A stretch of 64,000 nt of DNA from Lelliottia wanjuensis (GTDB lineage: Bacteria > Pseudomonadota > Gammaproteobacteria > Enterobacterales > Enterobacteriaceae): contig NZ_JASSOT010000001.1 in the NCBI RefSeq assembly GCF_030238365.1, positions 1 to 64,000 on the forward strand, read 5' to 3'. Position 1 is the first letter of the stretch. Every line of letters starts with the position of its first letter. The position numbers and the translations under genes were made by a program. Shown piece by piece: positions 39,432 to 46,460 of this stretch. A model generated the notes under the pieces. That model was not told where the DNA came from. It did no database searches and worked only from the letters and a program-made list of their open reading frames with translations.

Positions 39432-39842
39432 ATGAACGGAAAAGTTATTGCGGCCCTGGTGGGTATCGCGTTACTCAGCGGATGTGTCAGTAGCAAAACA
39501 GCCCCTGAAAGGCATGCTTATTACTTTGTGTCGCACAGTTCTAATTTTGTCGGCGGCAATTTTACCAGCAACACACAGCAAAACTATCGCCTGAATGTGC
39601 CGCAGTTCCGCGAACTCTACGAGCAGGGCAAAACCGATCGTAAAGCGGGACGTACCTCCGGTGAAGCCAGTCAGTATGCGCAGAGTATCCGCGACCAGCT
39701 GAAAAAAAGCGTCAAAACCGATCACAGCTTTAACGGTAACGCGAACGATAAATGGTCATCCGATATGGAGATGAAAGACGCGATATTGTTCGGCAATGAA
39801 CTCGCCGCGTCTTATCTTGACGGATATAACGGCGTACAATAG
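39432..39842 (+). CDS. Exc2-family lipoprotein
   Basis: A 136-residue lipoprotein. The signal peptide ends in the lipobox LLSGC with Cys18. The mature part has HAYYFVSHSSNF and the block QQNYRLNVPQFRELYEQGKTD, as in the entry-exclusion lipoprotein Exc2 of ColE-type plasmids, which reduces uptake of colicins or phage. Residue +2 is Val, so outer-membrane sorting is expected. The family assignment is from memory of the motif. The exclusion role here is inference. AAAGG and AAAAGGG lie just before the ATG. A strong terminator follows. Confidence 0.7.
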   Translation: MNGKVIAALVGIALLSGCVSSKTAPERHAYYFVSHSSNFVGGNFTSNTQQNYRLNVPQFRELYEQGKTDRKAGRTSGEASQYAQSIRDQLKKSVKTDHSFNGNANDKWSSDMEMKDAILFGNELAASYLDGYNGVQ

Positions 39843-39860
39843 CCAACATGTAAACCCTGA

Positions 39861-39893
39861 GAATGCCGCTTTACTGCGGCATTCTTATTTTTT
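39861..39893 (+). terminator. Terminator after the Exc2-type gene
   Basis: GAATGCCGC-TTTACT-GCGGCATTC then TTATTTTTT. Confidence 0.88.
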
Positions 39894-39908
39894 AAAAAGG
39901 AGCGGGTG

Positions 39909-40544
39909 GTGTTTGCGGAGTTTGGTGTACTTAATTTCTGGACCTATGTTGTGGGCGCTTTCTTTATTGTGCTGGTCCCCGGTCCTAATACGTTATTCGT
40001 CTTAAAAACCGGCATCGGTCACGGGGTAAAAAAGGGCTATCTCGCTGCTTCGGGCGTGTTTATCGGTGATGCGGTATTGATGTTCCTCGCGTGGGCCGGT
40101 GTCGCTGCGCTGATCCAGACTACGCCGGTGCTGTTCAACATCGTGCGTTACCTCGGCGCGCTGTACCTGCTGTGGCTGGGCGGAAAAATGCTCTGGTCAG
40201 TGATGACGCATAAAGCGGGTGCGCAAGCGGGTGGTACTGAACCTGCCAGCATGATCATGAAGCGCTCGCTGGTGCTGAGCCTGACCAATCCCAAAGCGAT
40301 TCTGTTCTACGTCTCTTTCTTCGTGCAGTTCATCGACGTCAGCGCCAAAAATACCGGCACCTCATTCCTGATCCTCGCGACCACCCTTGAGTTGATTAGC
40401 TTCATGTACATGAGCTTCCTGATCTTCTCCGGCGCGTTTGTCACCCGCTACCTGAAAACCAAAAAGAAACTGGCGAAGCTGGGGAATGGTTTGATTGGGC
40501 TGTTGTTTGTGGGGTTTGCGGCAAGACTGGCTTCTTTGCATTGA
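39909..40544 (+). CDS. leuE: Leucine efflux protein LeuE
   Basis: An exporter of 211 residues in the LysE/RhtB family with about six helices. The family signature [16 protein letters not shown] is near the N-terminus, and [18 protein letters not shown] lies in the middle. It closely follows E. coli LeuE, which exports leucine and some other amino acids under Lrp control. The GTG at 39909 is six bases after AAGGAG and gives the E. coli N-terminus (MFAEFG). The GTG at 39906 is too close. In E. coli leuE lies elsewhere, so the location is lineage-specific. Confidence 0.88.
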   Translation: MFAEFGVLNFWTYVVGAFFIVLVPGPNTLFVLKTGIGHGVKKGYLAASGVFIGDAVLMFLAWAGVAALIQTTPVLFNIVRYLGALYLLWLGGKMLWSVMTHKAGAQAGGTEPASMIMKRSLVLSLTNPKAILFYVSFFVQFIDVSAKNTGTSFLILATTLELISFMYMSFLIFSGAFVTRYLKTKKKLAKLGNGLIGLLFVGFAARLASLH

Positions 40545-40604
40545 AAACAATTCGCCCACCAAACGCGAGAGCATTCGCTTTTGGTGGGAGAGAGGGAGTG
40601 AAAA

Positions 40605-40994
40605 ATGAAAAGGATCTTAACGCTGGCCGTTCTGGTAGGCCTGATCAGCGGCTGCGCACCCTTACATCCGTCCGGATGCCATAAAACCACGGCAACGGGG
40701 AATTGCAGTTCCGGCCGCTGGGATGACAAGGATGAATGGGGCGCCCAGGCGCGCGCGATCAGAGATGCTATCAATGCCGAGCTTGCCGATCCGCAAAGCT
40801 GGAAAGGAAAGACATGCAGATTGCACATCCAGTTTGCGCAGGACGGCACGGCATCAAATATCACGACAAGCGAGGGTAATAAAGCCTATTGCGAAGCGTT
40901 AAAATCCGCAGCCCAGAAAGCCAAATTCCCGGCCTTTACCAATCCCGAGGTGTATCGGGATTTTCAGAGGGCTGGGTTTGGGATGAGGGGGTAA
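40605..40994 (+). CDS. Lipoprotein with TolA C-terminal-like domain
   Basis: A 129-residue lipoprotein with lipobox LISGC (Cys17). After a short cysteine-containing linker, residues of about 45-128 match the TolA domain III pattern: WGAQARAIRDAINAEL, then WKGKTCRLHIQFAQDGTASNI, then a second cysteine in AYCEALKSAAQKAKFPAF. In TolA the same two cysteines form a disulfide, and the domain binds group A colicins and filamentous phage g3p. A free copy tethered to the membrane could act in envelope maintenance or as a decoy. That role is inference. It is the last core gene before the prophage remnant. Confidence 0.75.
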   Translation: MKRILTLAVLVGLISGCAPLHPSGCHKTTATGNCSSGRWDDKDEWGAQARAIRDAINAELADPQSWKGKTCRLHIQFAQDGTASNITTSEGNKAYCEALKSAAQKAKFPAFTNPEVYRDFQRAGFGMRG

Positions 40995-41009
40995 TCGAAC
41001 GTGTTCAAG

Positions 41010-41043
41010 CATTTAAAAAGGCTCCTGCGGGAGCCATTTTTAT
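41010..41043. other. Candidate left attachment site, also a terminator
   Basis: ATTT-A-AAAAGGCTCC, TGCG, GGAGCC and ATTTTT form a terminator for the TolA-like gene. The block aligns directly with 47313-47346 at about 25 of 34 positions. The repeat is imperfect and palindromic, so the core position is tentative. Confidence 0.35.
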
Positions 41044-41119
41044 GTCTGGCGAAACTGGAAAGCCGCGCCAGACAAGGCTTCACGTTTTACTACAAGCAGT
41101 CAAAAGCCATAAAAAGCAC

Positions 41120-41455
41120 CTAGGGTGTGGACGTTATGTGGACACTCTGTCCACCGCTTTCACCCTTCAACGGGTTGAGTAAAATCGCATCCTGCAGGTA
41201 CTGCGGAGCGAAGTGCGCATAGACCATTGTCTGTGCAATTTTCGTATGACCCAGAATCCGCTGCAGTGTGATGATGTTGCCCCCGTTAATCATAAAATGC
41301 GTAGCAAAAGAGTGTCGTAGCGCGTGCGTCGCTTGCCCAGCTGGTAAATCAGGTTTTACCGCTTTGAGGATGCTCCTGAATTCCGCATAGCTGGCATCAG
41401 GGAACAGAAAGCCTCGGCTAACCGCATGGGCTTCTACGTGGCGCATCCCGCAATT
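41120..41455 (-). pseudogene. int: Truncated P2-type integrase (C-terminal part)
   Basis: About 110 C-terminal residues of a tyrosine recombinase. They include the conserved block THALRHSFATHFMINGG (Arg and His of the active site), LQRILGHT with the second His, and the nucleophile Tyr in MVYAHFAP. The N-terminal arm-binding and core-binding domains are gone. The frame runs at its 5' end into sequence of the A gene on the other strand, showing a deletion junction near 41455. The stop TAG is at 41120. It cannot be active. Confidence 0.85.
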
Positions 41456-41465
41456 CAAATCTATT

Positions 41466-42180
41466 GGCCTGCAGACAATGGGCGCATACCGCGAGCTGCG
41501 CAAACTGCCTCATGGGGTGAGCATTGCTGATGAATTCGATGAGCGGGTCGAGGCGACAAGAGCTGCAGCTGATGAAGGTGAATTTGACCTGTATATCGCA
41601 GCGCAGGGTGGGGCGAATGTTCCACGTGATAGCCAAACCGTCCGTGTGGCTCGTAACGTGACTGACGAGGTCAACGCCTATGAAGAGGATATAGAAAGAG
41701 TTGTGGGCATCTACGCCCCGCACTTGGGCTCTGAGCTGGTACGTGTTACCCGTACAGCCGACTGGTGCATCGTTCCAAAGCTCTTGGCCGTTGAGCCTTT
41801 GACTTTAAAAAAGCGGCATTGCTGCGCCTCGGAGTCCTGTCAATAACTGTGGAAAGCTCACCGGCTGTGGCGATCCAGTCATGACACCCACACCGTCTGA
41901 GCAAGCCGCCGCGGTGTTAAATCTGATTGATAAAGGGGTCATCGGCTGGGATGAGCCCGAAGTGATGAGGGTGCTCAAGGCCGCGTCGAAAGAGGGGGCG
42001 CCCCGAAAAAATCTTCAGCAAAGAAACGCTTCACCGCTCAAGCTTGCTGAGCAATCGCCATCTGGGTGGATGAGTAAAGCAGAACGCGACCGCATACCGA
42101 AAATTCGTTTCGATTTAGCTCAGGAAGGGATAACCCCGAAAGGTGGGAGCTCGACGCGCTGGCGCGTGGAGCGACGGTGA
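41466..42180 (+). pseudogene. A: Truncated and frameshifted P2 replication endonuclease (gpA)
   Basis: The frame from YRELRKLPHGVSIADEF to WCIVPKLLAVEPLTLK matches the C-terminal third of gpA, the rolling-circle initiator of P2 phages. At a run of six A (about 41808-41813) the frame ends in unrelated codons. Reading on with one base removed restores a sensible gpA tail: SGIAAPRSPVNNC, then MTPTPSEQAAAVLNLI, to the TGA at 42178. The catalytic N-terminal part with its tyrosines is missing. The gene is dead twice over, by 5' deletion and by a +1 slip in the A-run. Confidence 0.8.
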
Positions 42181-42257
42181 TATACGGCAATAAAAAATGT
42201 AATTATGCGGCTGCTGATGAGTGGCCGAGATTTTCATCATAAGGAGTCGGCATTAAA

Positions 42258-42329
42258 ATGTATTTACCGCCAGCGTTAGATCTAAGAATCCTCCATCGCA
42301 TCGACCATAACAAAAAACGCCAGCGCTGA
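42258..42329 (+). CDS. Very short open frame after the A remnant
   Basis: A 23-codon frame (MYLPPALDLRILHRIDHNKK...) has an AAGGAG ribosome site ten bases before its ATG. Its stop lies inside the terminator hairpin of the hcp operon. It could be the beginning of a phage gene cut off by the arrival of the cargo. It is too short to identify. Confidence 0.35.
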   Translation: MYLPPALDLRILHRIDHNKKRQR

Positions 42330-42350
42330 AACTTGCTTTCAGTTTTGGCG
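42312..42350 (-). terminator. Terminator of the hcp operon
   Basis: On the minus strand CGCCA-AAA-CTGAAA, loop, TTTCAG-CGC-TGGCG and then TTTTTTG. The stem has an internal bulge but a good T-run. It lies 39 bases past the hcp stop. Confidence 0.75.
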
Positions 42351-42388
42351 GTTTGAACAACGAGCTTCGCGAGGCGTTAGTTGTTATC

Positions 42389-42868
42389 TCAGGCGGTCAT
42401 TCGCTCATTCCAGCTATCTTTGAACTGAACGTTACCGTCAACGTACTTCCACGTTATTGTTTCATAACGCATCTCGATGTTTTCCATATGTGTACTCGTC
42501 GTCCCCGCAGGCATAAGGGAAGGGGTGATACTGGTGATTTTCACGTTTTCGAGCAGGATATTGAAATATTCAGTTTCGATTCCCGCATCCGTGATTCGAT
42601 ACATTTTTATTGTGGCCGATTTTAACGTTCTACCCTGACATAACGCGCGAAAAAGCAGTGGTGTCGTCTGGTCGAACTCTTTCTGAAAAACTATCGGCGC
42701 GTGGACACGTGTACCAGTCAGTCTTCCGAGGTGTGCATCGACCGGGATGTTGACGTTATGCATTAAAGTACGCATTTCTATCGAACCGAGGCGAGTCGGC
42801 ATTAGGCATCCGCCGACAATCGGTGAGCCGTTTTCATCGTTCAGCCACAAATGCGCTGGAGTTGACAT
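42389..42868 (-). CDS. Hcp-family type VI secretion tube protein (orphan)
   Basis: A 159-residue Hcp/TssD-like protein. The N-terminus STPAHLWLNDENGSPIVGGC and the strands VHAPIVFQKEFDQTTPLLF, KMYRITDAGIETEYFNILL and ENIEMRYETITWKYVDGN are the usual Hcp blocks. Hcp forms hexameric rings that stack into the type VI tube, and carries small effectors in its lumen. The ATG at 42868 follows AAGGATATTGATT. It is the third gene of an operon with the 63- and 224-residue genes. There are no other type VI genes in the window, so secretion would need an apparatus elsewhere in the genome. Confidence 0.85.
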   Translation of the reverse strand: MSTPAHLWLNDENGSPIVGGCLMPTRLGSIEMRTLMHNVNIPVDAHLGRLTGTRVHAPIVFQKEFDQTTPLLFRALCQGRTLKSATIKMYRITDAGIETEYFNILLENVKITSITPSLMPAGTTSTHMENIEMRYETITWKYVDGNVQFKDSWNERMTA

Positions 42869-42887
42869 AATCAATATCCTTATAAAA

Positions 42888-43079
42888 TTAACGAGGTCGG
42901 TTAAACCAGATAACGAAAGCGAACGTCAGCAGTATTACAATGCCTGTTGCCTGTAGTGCATAGGGGCGGAAGTACGTTACAGCGATCATGCCAAATATTA
43001 AGACGAACAGCCACGGGACATAGCCCCAAAAAAAATAGGATGCCTGAGCCCTAAGCCATTGTTGAAGAAATTTGAGCAT
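42888..43079 (-). CDS. Small two-helix membrane protein, candidate immunity protein
   Basis: A 63-residue protein with two predicted membrane helices: about 15-37 (aromatic-rich, FFWGYVPWLFVLIFGMI) and about 41-60 (ALQATGIVILLTFAFVIWF). A basic tail (NRPR) lies at the end. Its ATG is one base after the stop of the 224-residue gene, so translation is coupled, and hcp follows after 19 bases. No family is recognised. Its position between a candidate membrane-active effector and hcp suggests an immunity role. That is inference. Confidence 0.6.
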   Translation of the reverse strand: MLKFLQQWLRAQASYFFWGYVPWLFVLIFGMIAVTYFRPYALQATGIVILLTFAFVIWFNRPR

Positions 43080-43080
43080 G

Positions 43081-43755
43081 TTAGTTCACCATTTTTATTA
43101 TGGTGCTCACGACATCGCTTTCGAATGCGCGAGCTTTTATAAAAATAGGCTCGACAAGGAAATACATCATTTCAAGTTTTTGCAGGTACAGCGAATTGTA
43201 ATACATAGGAGCCATTAGCCTGAGGCGTTCCGCGCTTTCTGCAGCATGCTGCACCGTGCCATACAGGCCCAGTCCGGTTACGGCCAGAGTGCTGGCTTTG
43301 CTAGTCCATTTGATAATTGACGCATTAAAGCTAATGCCGAGGCAAATCGTTGTTGTAATACCAATGACGAATGCCTGATTATTTAACGCGCTTGCGGAAA
43401 TGACGACACCTGCTTTTAATAAGCTGGCTTTAATTGCTTCGAGCTGGTTTTGTGTCTTAAATCTGAAAATTTCTTCAAAATAGGTGTGAATCATTCTGTA
43501 TATGATGTCGCGTTTTTTGACGAGCTGCGCGACGCCATCGAGAAAGCGAATGTCCTCTTCTTTCAGTTTTGCACATACATCCTGATAATTGTCCGTGAAA
43601 CAGGATGTGTAAAACATTAAGCGAGTTGCACCGTCGCCAATCTTACTGGCCTGCTCAAGTGCCTGGTCTTTCACGCCAGAAAGCGCCTTTTCGAGCTGGA
43701 GAGCCATCAACTTATCGGCTTGAATGCCGTCTATTATCAAATCACTCTGATACAT
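43081..43755 (-). CDS. 224-residue protein with central hydrophobic segments, candidate Hcp-borne effector
   Basis: The first gene of the three-gene hcp operon, with AAGGGA before its ATG. Residues 1-105 look helical and soluble (two cysteines, many charges). Residues of about 111-170 hold two or three hydrophobic segments (SLLKAGVVISASAL, FVIGITTTICLGISF, STLAVTGLGLYG). The C-terminal part is again amphipathic. There is no signal peptide. Size and layout recall the small pore-forming type VI effector Ssp6 of Serratia, which travels with Hcp and is paired with a membrane immunity protein. I cannot show sequence homology by eye, so the function is a hypothesis. Confidence 0.55.
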   Translation of the reverse strand: MYQSDLIIDGIQADKLMALQLEKALSGVKDQALEQASKIGDGATRLMFYTSCFTDNYQDVCAKLKEEDIRFLDGVAQLVKKRDIIYRMIHTYFEEIFRFKTQNQLEAIKASLLKAGVVISASALNNQAFVIGITTTICLGISFNASIIKWTSKASTLAVTGLGLYGTVQHAAESAERLRLMAPMYYNSLYLQKLEMMYFLVEPIFIKARAFESDVVSTIIKMVN

Positions 43756-43901
43756 GCTATTCCCTTGCGGTTAAAAATTCTCCTTAAGCGAAATTACCAT
43801 GAACATATGGAAACTGTAAGGTCGTTTTGTAGAGTGTAATTAAAACCCTGCAAGACACTAATGTTTCTGTCGTTCTTTACCATTTTTACCGTTTTGTAGT
43901 C

Positions 43902-43934
43902 GCGCATGCATCTGGTGCGTGAGATTGCATGCGC
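43902..43934. other. Hairpin in the effector operon upstream region
   Basis: GCGCATGCA pairs perfectly with TGCATGCGC across a 15-base loop whose ends (TCT...AGA) extend the stem. It lies about 150 bp before the 224-residue gene. The gap 43756-44202 otherwise holds only the cos relic and no gene. Confidence 0.4.
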
Positions 43935-44022
43935 TAATCTTGATCGTTCTGGCTGTATACCGCCAGAGCTGGCGCGGTTCCCGAGTTGTCATGCACCTGC
44001 ATAAAAACCGCTCGATCAGGCG

Positions 44023-44045
44023 GGCAGTCGTGGCGGGGAAAGCAT
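44023..44045. other. P2-type cos site relic
   Basis: GGCAGTCGTGGCGGGGAAAGCA resembles the P2 cohesive end GGCGAGGCGGGGAAAGCAC, sharing 13 consecutive bases (GGCGGGGAAAGCA). It lies in the expected place, just beyond the 3' end of gene Q. The flanking sequence also looks phage-like (CATGCACCTGCATAAAAACC). This marks where packaging cut the DNA of the ancestral phage. Confidence 0.65.
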
Positions 44046-44202
44046 TGCGCGCTAAGTCGGTAAATGGATTAAATCATCCGAACGTCTGAGCGCGTTTGTG
44101 CCCATCTCAAACTATTAAATCAATGGTTGCTTACGGTCATTTCTCACTACGTTGTCAGGAAGGGCTACGACAGCATTTCATGCATAAAGAATAGGGGGCA
44201 CT

Positions 44203-44409
44203 ATGGCATTTAAAGAGGGTAATGTAGTTACGTTGAATTCTGGAGGTCCACCGATGACGGTTTTAGGTATCGCCAAAGATATGGGCGCTGCGTGGAATCA
44301 TGTGCCGGGAGACTATGTAATTGCGAGATGGATGACTGAATACGGGGATATCAAAACTGACGCATTTGATCCTGATACTCTCAGTTTTGCAGATCCCGAC
44401 ATCGATTAG
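44203..44409 (+). CDS. DUF2158 (YodC-like) family protein
   Basis: A 68-residue soluble protein. The pattern GNVVTLNSGGPPMTVLGI, followed by a short gap and a V-I-A-R-W strand, is that of DUF2158 (E. coli YodC), a small beta-barrel-like domain of unknown function. AGGGGG precedes the ATG. It lies between the cos relic and the Q remnant, a spot empty in P2, so it is cargo. It differs from other family members in the insert AWNHVPGDYV. Confidence 0.7.
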   Translation: MAFKEGNVVTLNSGGPPMTVLGIAKDMGAAWNHVPGDYVIARWMTEYGDIKTDAFDPDTLSFADPDID

Positions 44410-44454
44410 GCTTACATTTGGCAATAGCCGTGATAAGCGGCTATTGCCTATGCA

Positions 44455-45392
44455 TCATTCGTCCTTATCAAGCTCGTAAGGCTTAAAGCGGATCACCTCC
44501 ACTCCGACTCAGTCGTTAATCTCTTTAAATCGCTCCTGCAGCGGCGTCAGCTCGTTACGGACAAATACCCGAGCTACCTTCTCCACATCCCCCATTGAGC
44601 CGATGTTCTCAGGTTTGCCTCCCATCAACTGGAACGGCACGCGGTGCGCATCGAGCAGCTCAGCGGCGCTCACCTTTTTGATATTGAAAAAATCATCTTT
44701 CTTGGCGACTTCACTCAGCGGCACGATCATGATGCCGTCCGATTTCCCGTTGGGCGCGTAGAAAAAAAGATTCTTAAAATTCCCCAGCCCCTTCGAATTT
44801 CGCATCGCATCACGCAGCGACTCCACGTCGGTGCTGCTTTGCGCGGCGTCGGTCACGTACATGATGTAACCCGCGTGCGCGCCGTTCTGGTAATACTTGC
44901 GACGAAACAGCGTGGCCGACTCATTCAGCCAGGCGGAATTGAGCGCGCTCAGGTATTCCGGCATCCCGTAAAGCTCCTGATTAATATCAGGCTCAAGCAT
45001 ATGAAACACCGAGCCAGGCGCAAATTCGTGTGGGTGCGTGAAGCTCGACACGTTTCAGTAAACGCCATCCTCGACGCCACGTCGGGTGTATTTGGCCGGG
45101 GAGGTTTCCGGTTTTAAAAGCTGGCCGGTCACGCTCATGCGCTTCTCAAGGTGGCCGTTGGCAAAGACCAGATAATCGAGCACAAGGCGGCTGAAATCCT
45201 GACGCGACAACAGCTGGTGAGGGATGTAGGTGCTCGCCAGAATATTACGCTTCATGTAAATCGGTGAGCTGTGATGGACGGCGGCGCGCAGACTTTTCGC
45301 CAGCCCGGAGAAATTGACCGGCAGCTCGTACTATTTCCCGTTATGGATACATTCGACGTACACGAGAATGCGACCATCGAGCGCGGCGACCG
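44455..45392 (-). pseudogene. Q: Portal protein gpQ remnant with three in-frame stops
   Basis: About 310 codons of a P2-type portal protein read in one frame: LDGRILVYVECIHNGK-stop-YELPVNF, then KRNILASTYIPHQLLS, RRGVEDGVY-stop-NVSSF, HEFAPGSVFHMLEPDINQEL, and ND-stop-VGVEVIRF to a final TGA. Only about 30 N-terminal residues are missing. At least the stop in ND-VGVEVIRF, and probably all three, stand where tryptophan is expected, so each can be a single TGG to TAG or TGA change. The 5' end is joined to gene D at about 45392 by a deletion that removed the capsid and tail genes. Confidence 0.85.
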
Positions 45393-45924
45393 GCATCAAT
45401 TCGCTATTGCTGACCGCGGTGCGTGTACCGGCGTCACGGCGAAATGGCTGCACACCAGAGACCCGAAACCGCAAAAGCAAAAGGTTAAGCTCAAAGGTAA
45501 ACCGAAAGAGAAACACCTGCGTGCGCTGCAGCATCCTGAAGCCGTCAAAGCACCGGCAAAGAGCCAGGCGAAAAAGGAGCAGTAAGCGCGCGAGGGCGAG
45601 TATATGGACGGTGAGTCTGATAACGTTCTTGAGCTAACGACCATCTTTGCGACAAAGGCGCAGGCCATGCGCGCAGCTCAGGCAAAGTGGGACAAGATAC
45701 AGCGCGGGGTGGCGGAGTTTTCGATTACGCTCGCCACTGGCCGGGCAGATTTATTTCCTGAAACGCCGGTGACGGTGAAAGGCTTTAAGCGCGTCATAGA
45801 CGAGCAGACGTGGATAATCAGCCGGGTGGTGCATAACCTCAATGGGAACGGCTACACGACGGGCTTAGAGCTCGAGGTTAAGGTTTCGGATGTGGAGTGC
45901 GAAAGCGAAGAATTAACGCAATGA
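45393..45924 (+). pseudogene. D: Late control protein gpD remnant with an in-frame stop
   Basis: The C-terminal half of P2 gpD, the tail hub-like protein: HQFAIADRGACTGVTAKW, KPKEKHLRALQHPEA, then AKKEQ-TAA-AREGEY, and MRAAQAKWDKIQRGVAEFSI, GRADLFPETPVTVKGFK to the TGA at 45922. The TAA at 45583 lies in the same frame as both halves, so it is a nonsense mutation and not a boundary between two genes. The N-terminal half was lost in the deletion next to Q. Confidence 0.85.
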
Positions 45925-46000
45925 TATTTACTTAACTATTTGTTATGTATGTATAAGTTCAGTAAAATTAATGCATCGGAAATTAAATGAGGTGCTCGCC

Positions 46001-46222
46001 ATGTTTCACTGTCCAAAATGCCATTTCGCCGCTCATGCCCGCACAAGTCGCTATTTTACTGACACGACCAAAGAACGGTATCACCAGTGCACAAACATCA
46101 ACTGCAGCGCGACGTTTGTGACAACTGAGACGGTCGAGCGTTTTATCGTATCGCCGGGGATAGTAGTACCAGCGGCACCGCACCCGACATCATCCGGTCA
46201 GCAACAGATGCATTGGATGTGA
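46001..46222 (+). CDS. ogr: Late gene activator Ogr (zinc finger)
   Basis: A 73-residue transcription activator that opens the late promoters of P2 phages through the alpha subunit of RNA polymerase. The zinc site is Cys4, Cys7, Cys30 and Cys35 in a C-x2-C-x22-C-x4-C pattern, and the block ARTSRYFTDTTKERYHQC is near invariant in the family. It appears intact. The ATG at 46001 starts the usual MFHCPKC. An upstream in-frame ATG adds ten residues foreign to the family. In this genome it has no late genes left to serve here, but it could act on other P2 prophages or serve P4-like satellites. Confidence 0.93.
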   Translation: MFHCPKCHFAAHARTSRYFTDTTKERYHQCTNINCSATFVTTETVERFIVSPGIVVPAAPHPTSSGQQQMHWM

Positions 46223-46320
46223 TTGAAGATTTACCGGATCATTTACATGACGCCAGTAAAGAACTGGGCGGATCTTACAAAAGTGAGTTCGAATTAACTA
46301 TGCCACACCGCTGTCGTGTC

Positions 46321-46339
46321 AGCCTCAAGCATTGAGGCT
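46321..46339 (+). terminator. Hairpin after ogr
   Basis: AGCCTCAA-GCA-TTGAGGCT followed by an AT-rich stretch. The T-run is interrupted. The rest of the 46223-46460 gap shows no gene. Confidence 0.6.
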
Positions 46340-46460
46340 GATTAGTTATTTGTTGTAATCTGTCGAAAACGTAGTGTGATTAGGGTGCAGTATTAGTGAG
46401 AAACTCATCGTCTGTCATCAGGCTTATGGGTAAACACATTCATGAACAATAGGATAGTTA

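Noticed and set aside
42353-42625. 90-codon plus-strand frame over hcp
   Set aside because: Wholly opposite the Hcp gene, which has clear family blocks and a ribosome site.
45271-45392. Start of a separate 104-codon gene at 45271
   Set aside because: The first part is the complement of gene Q, and only the part after 45393 is gpD. It is a chimeric frame across a deletion junction, not a gene start.
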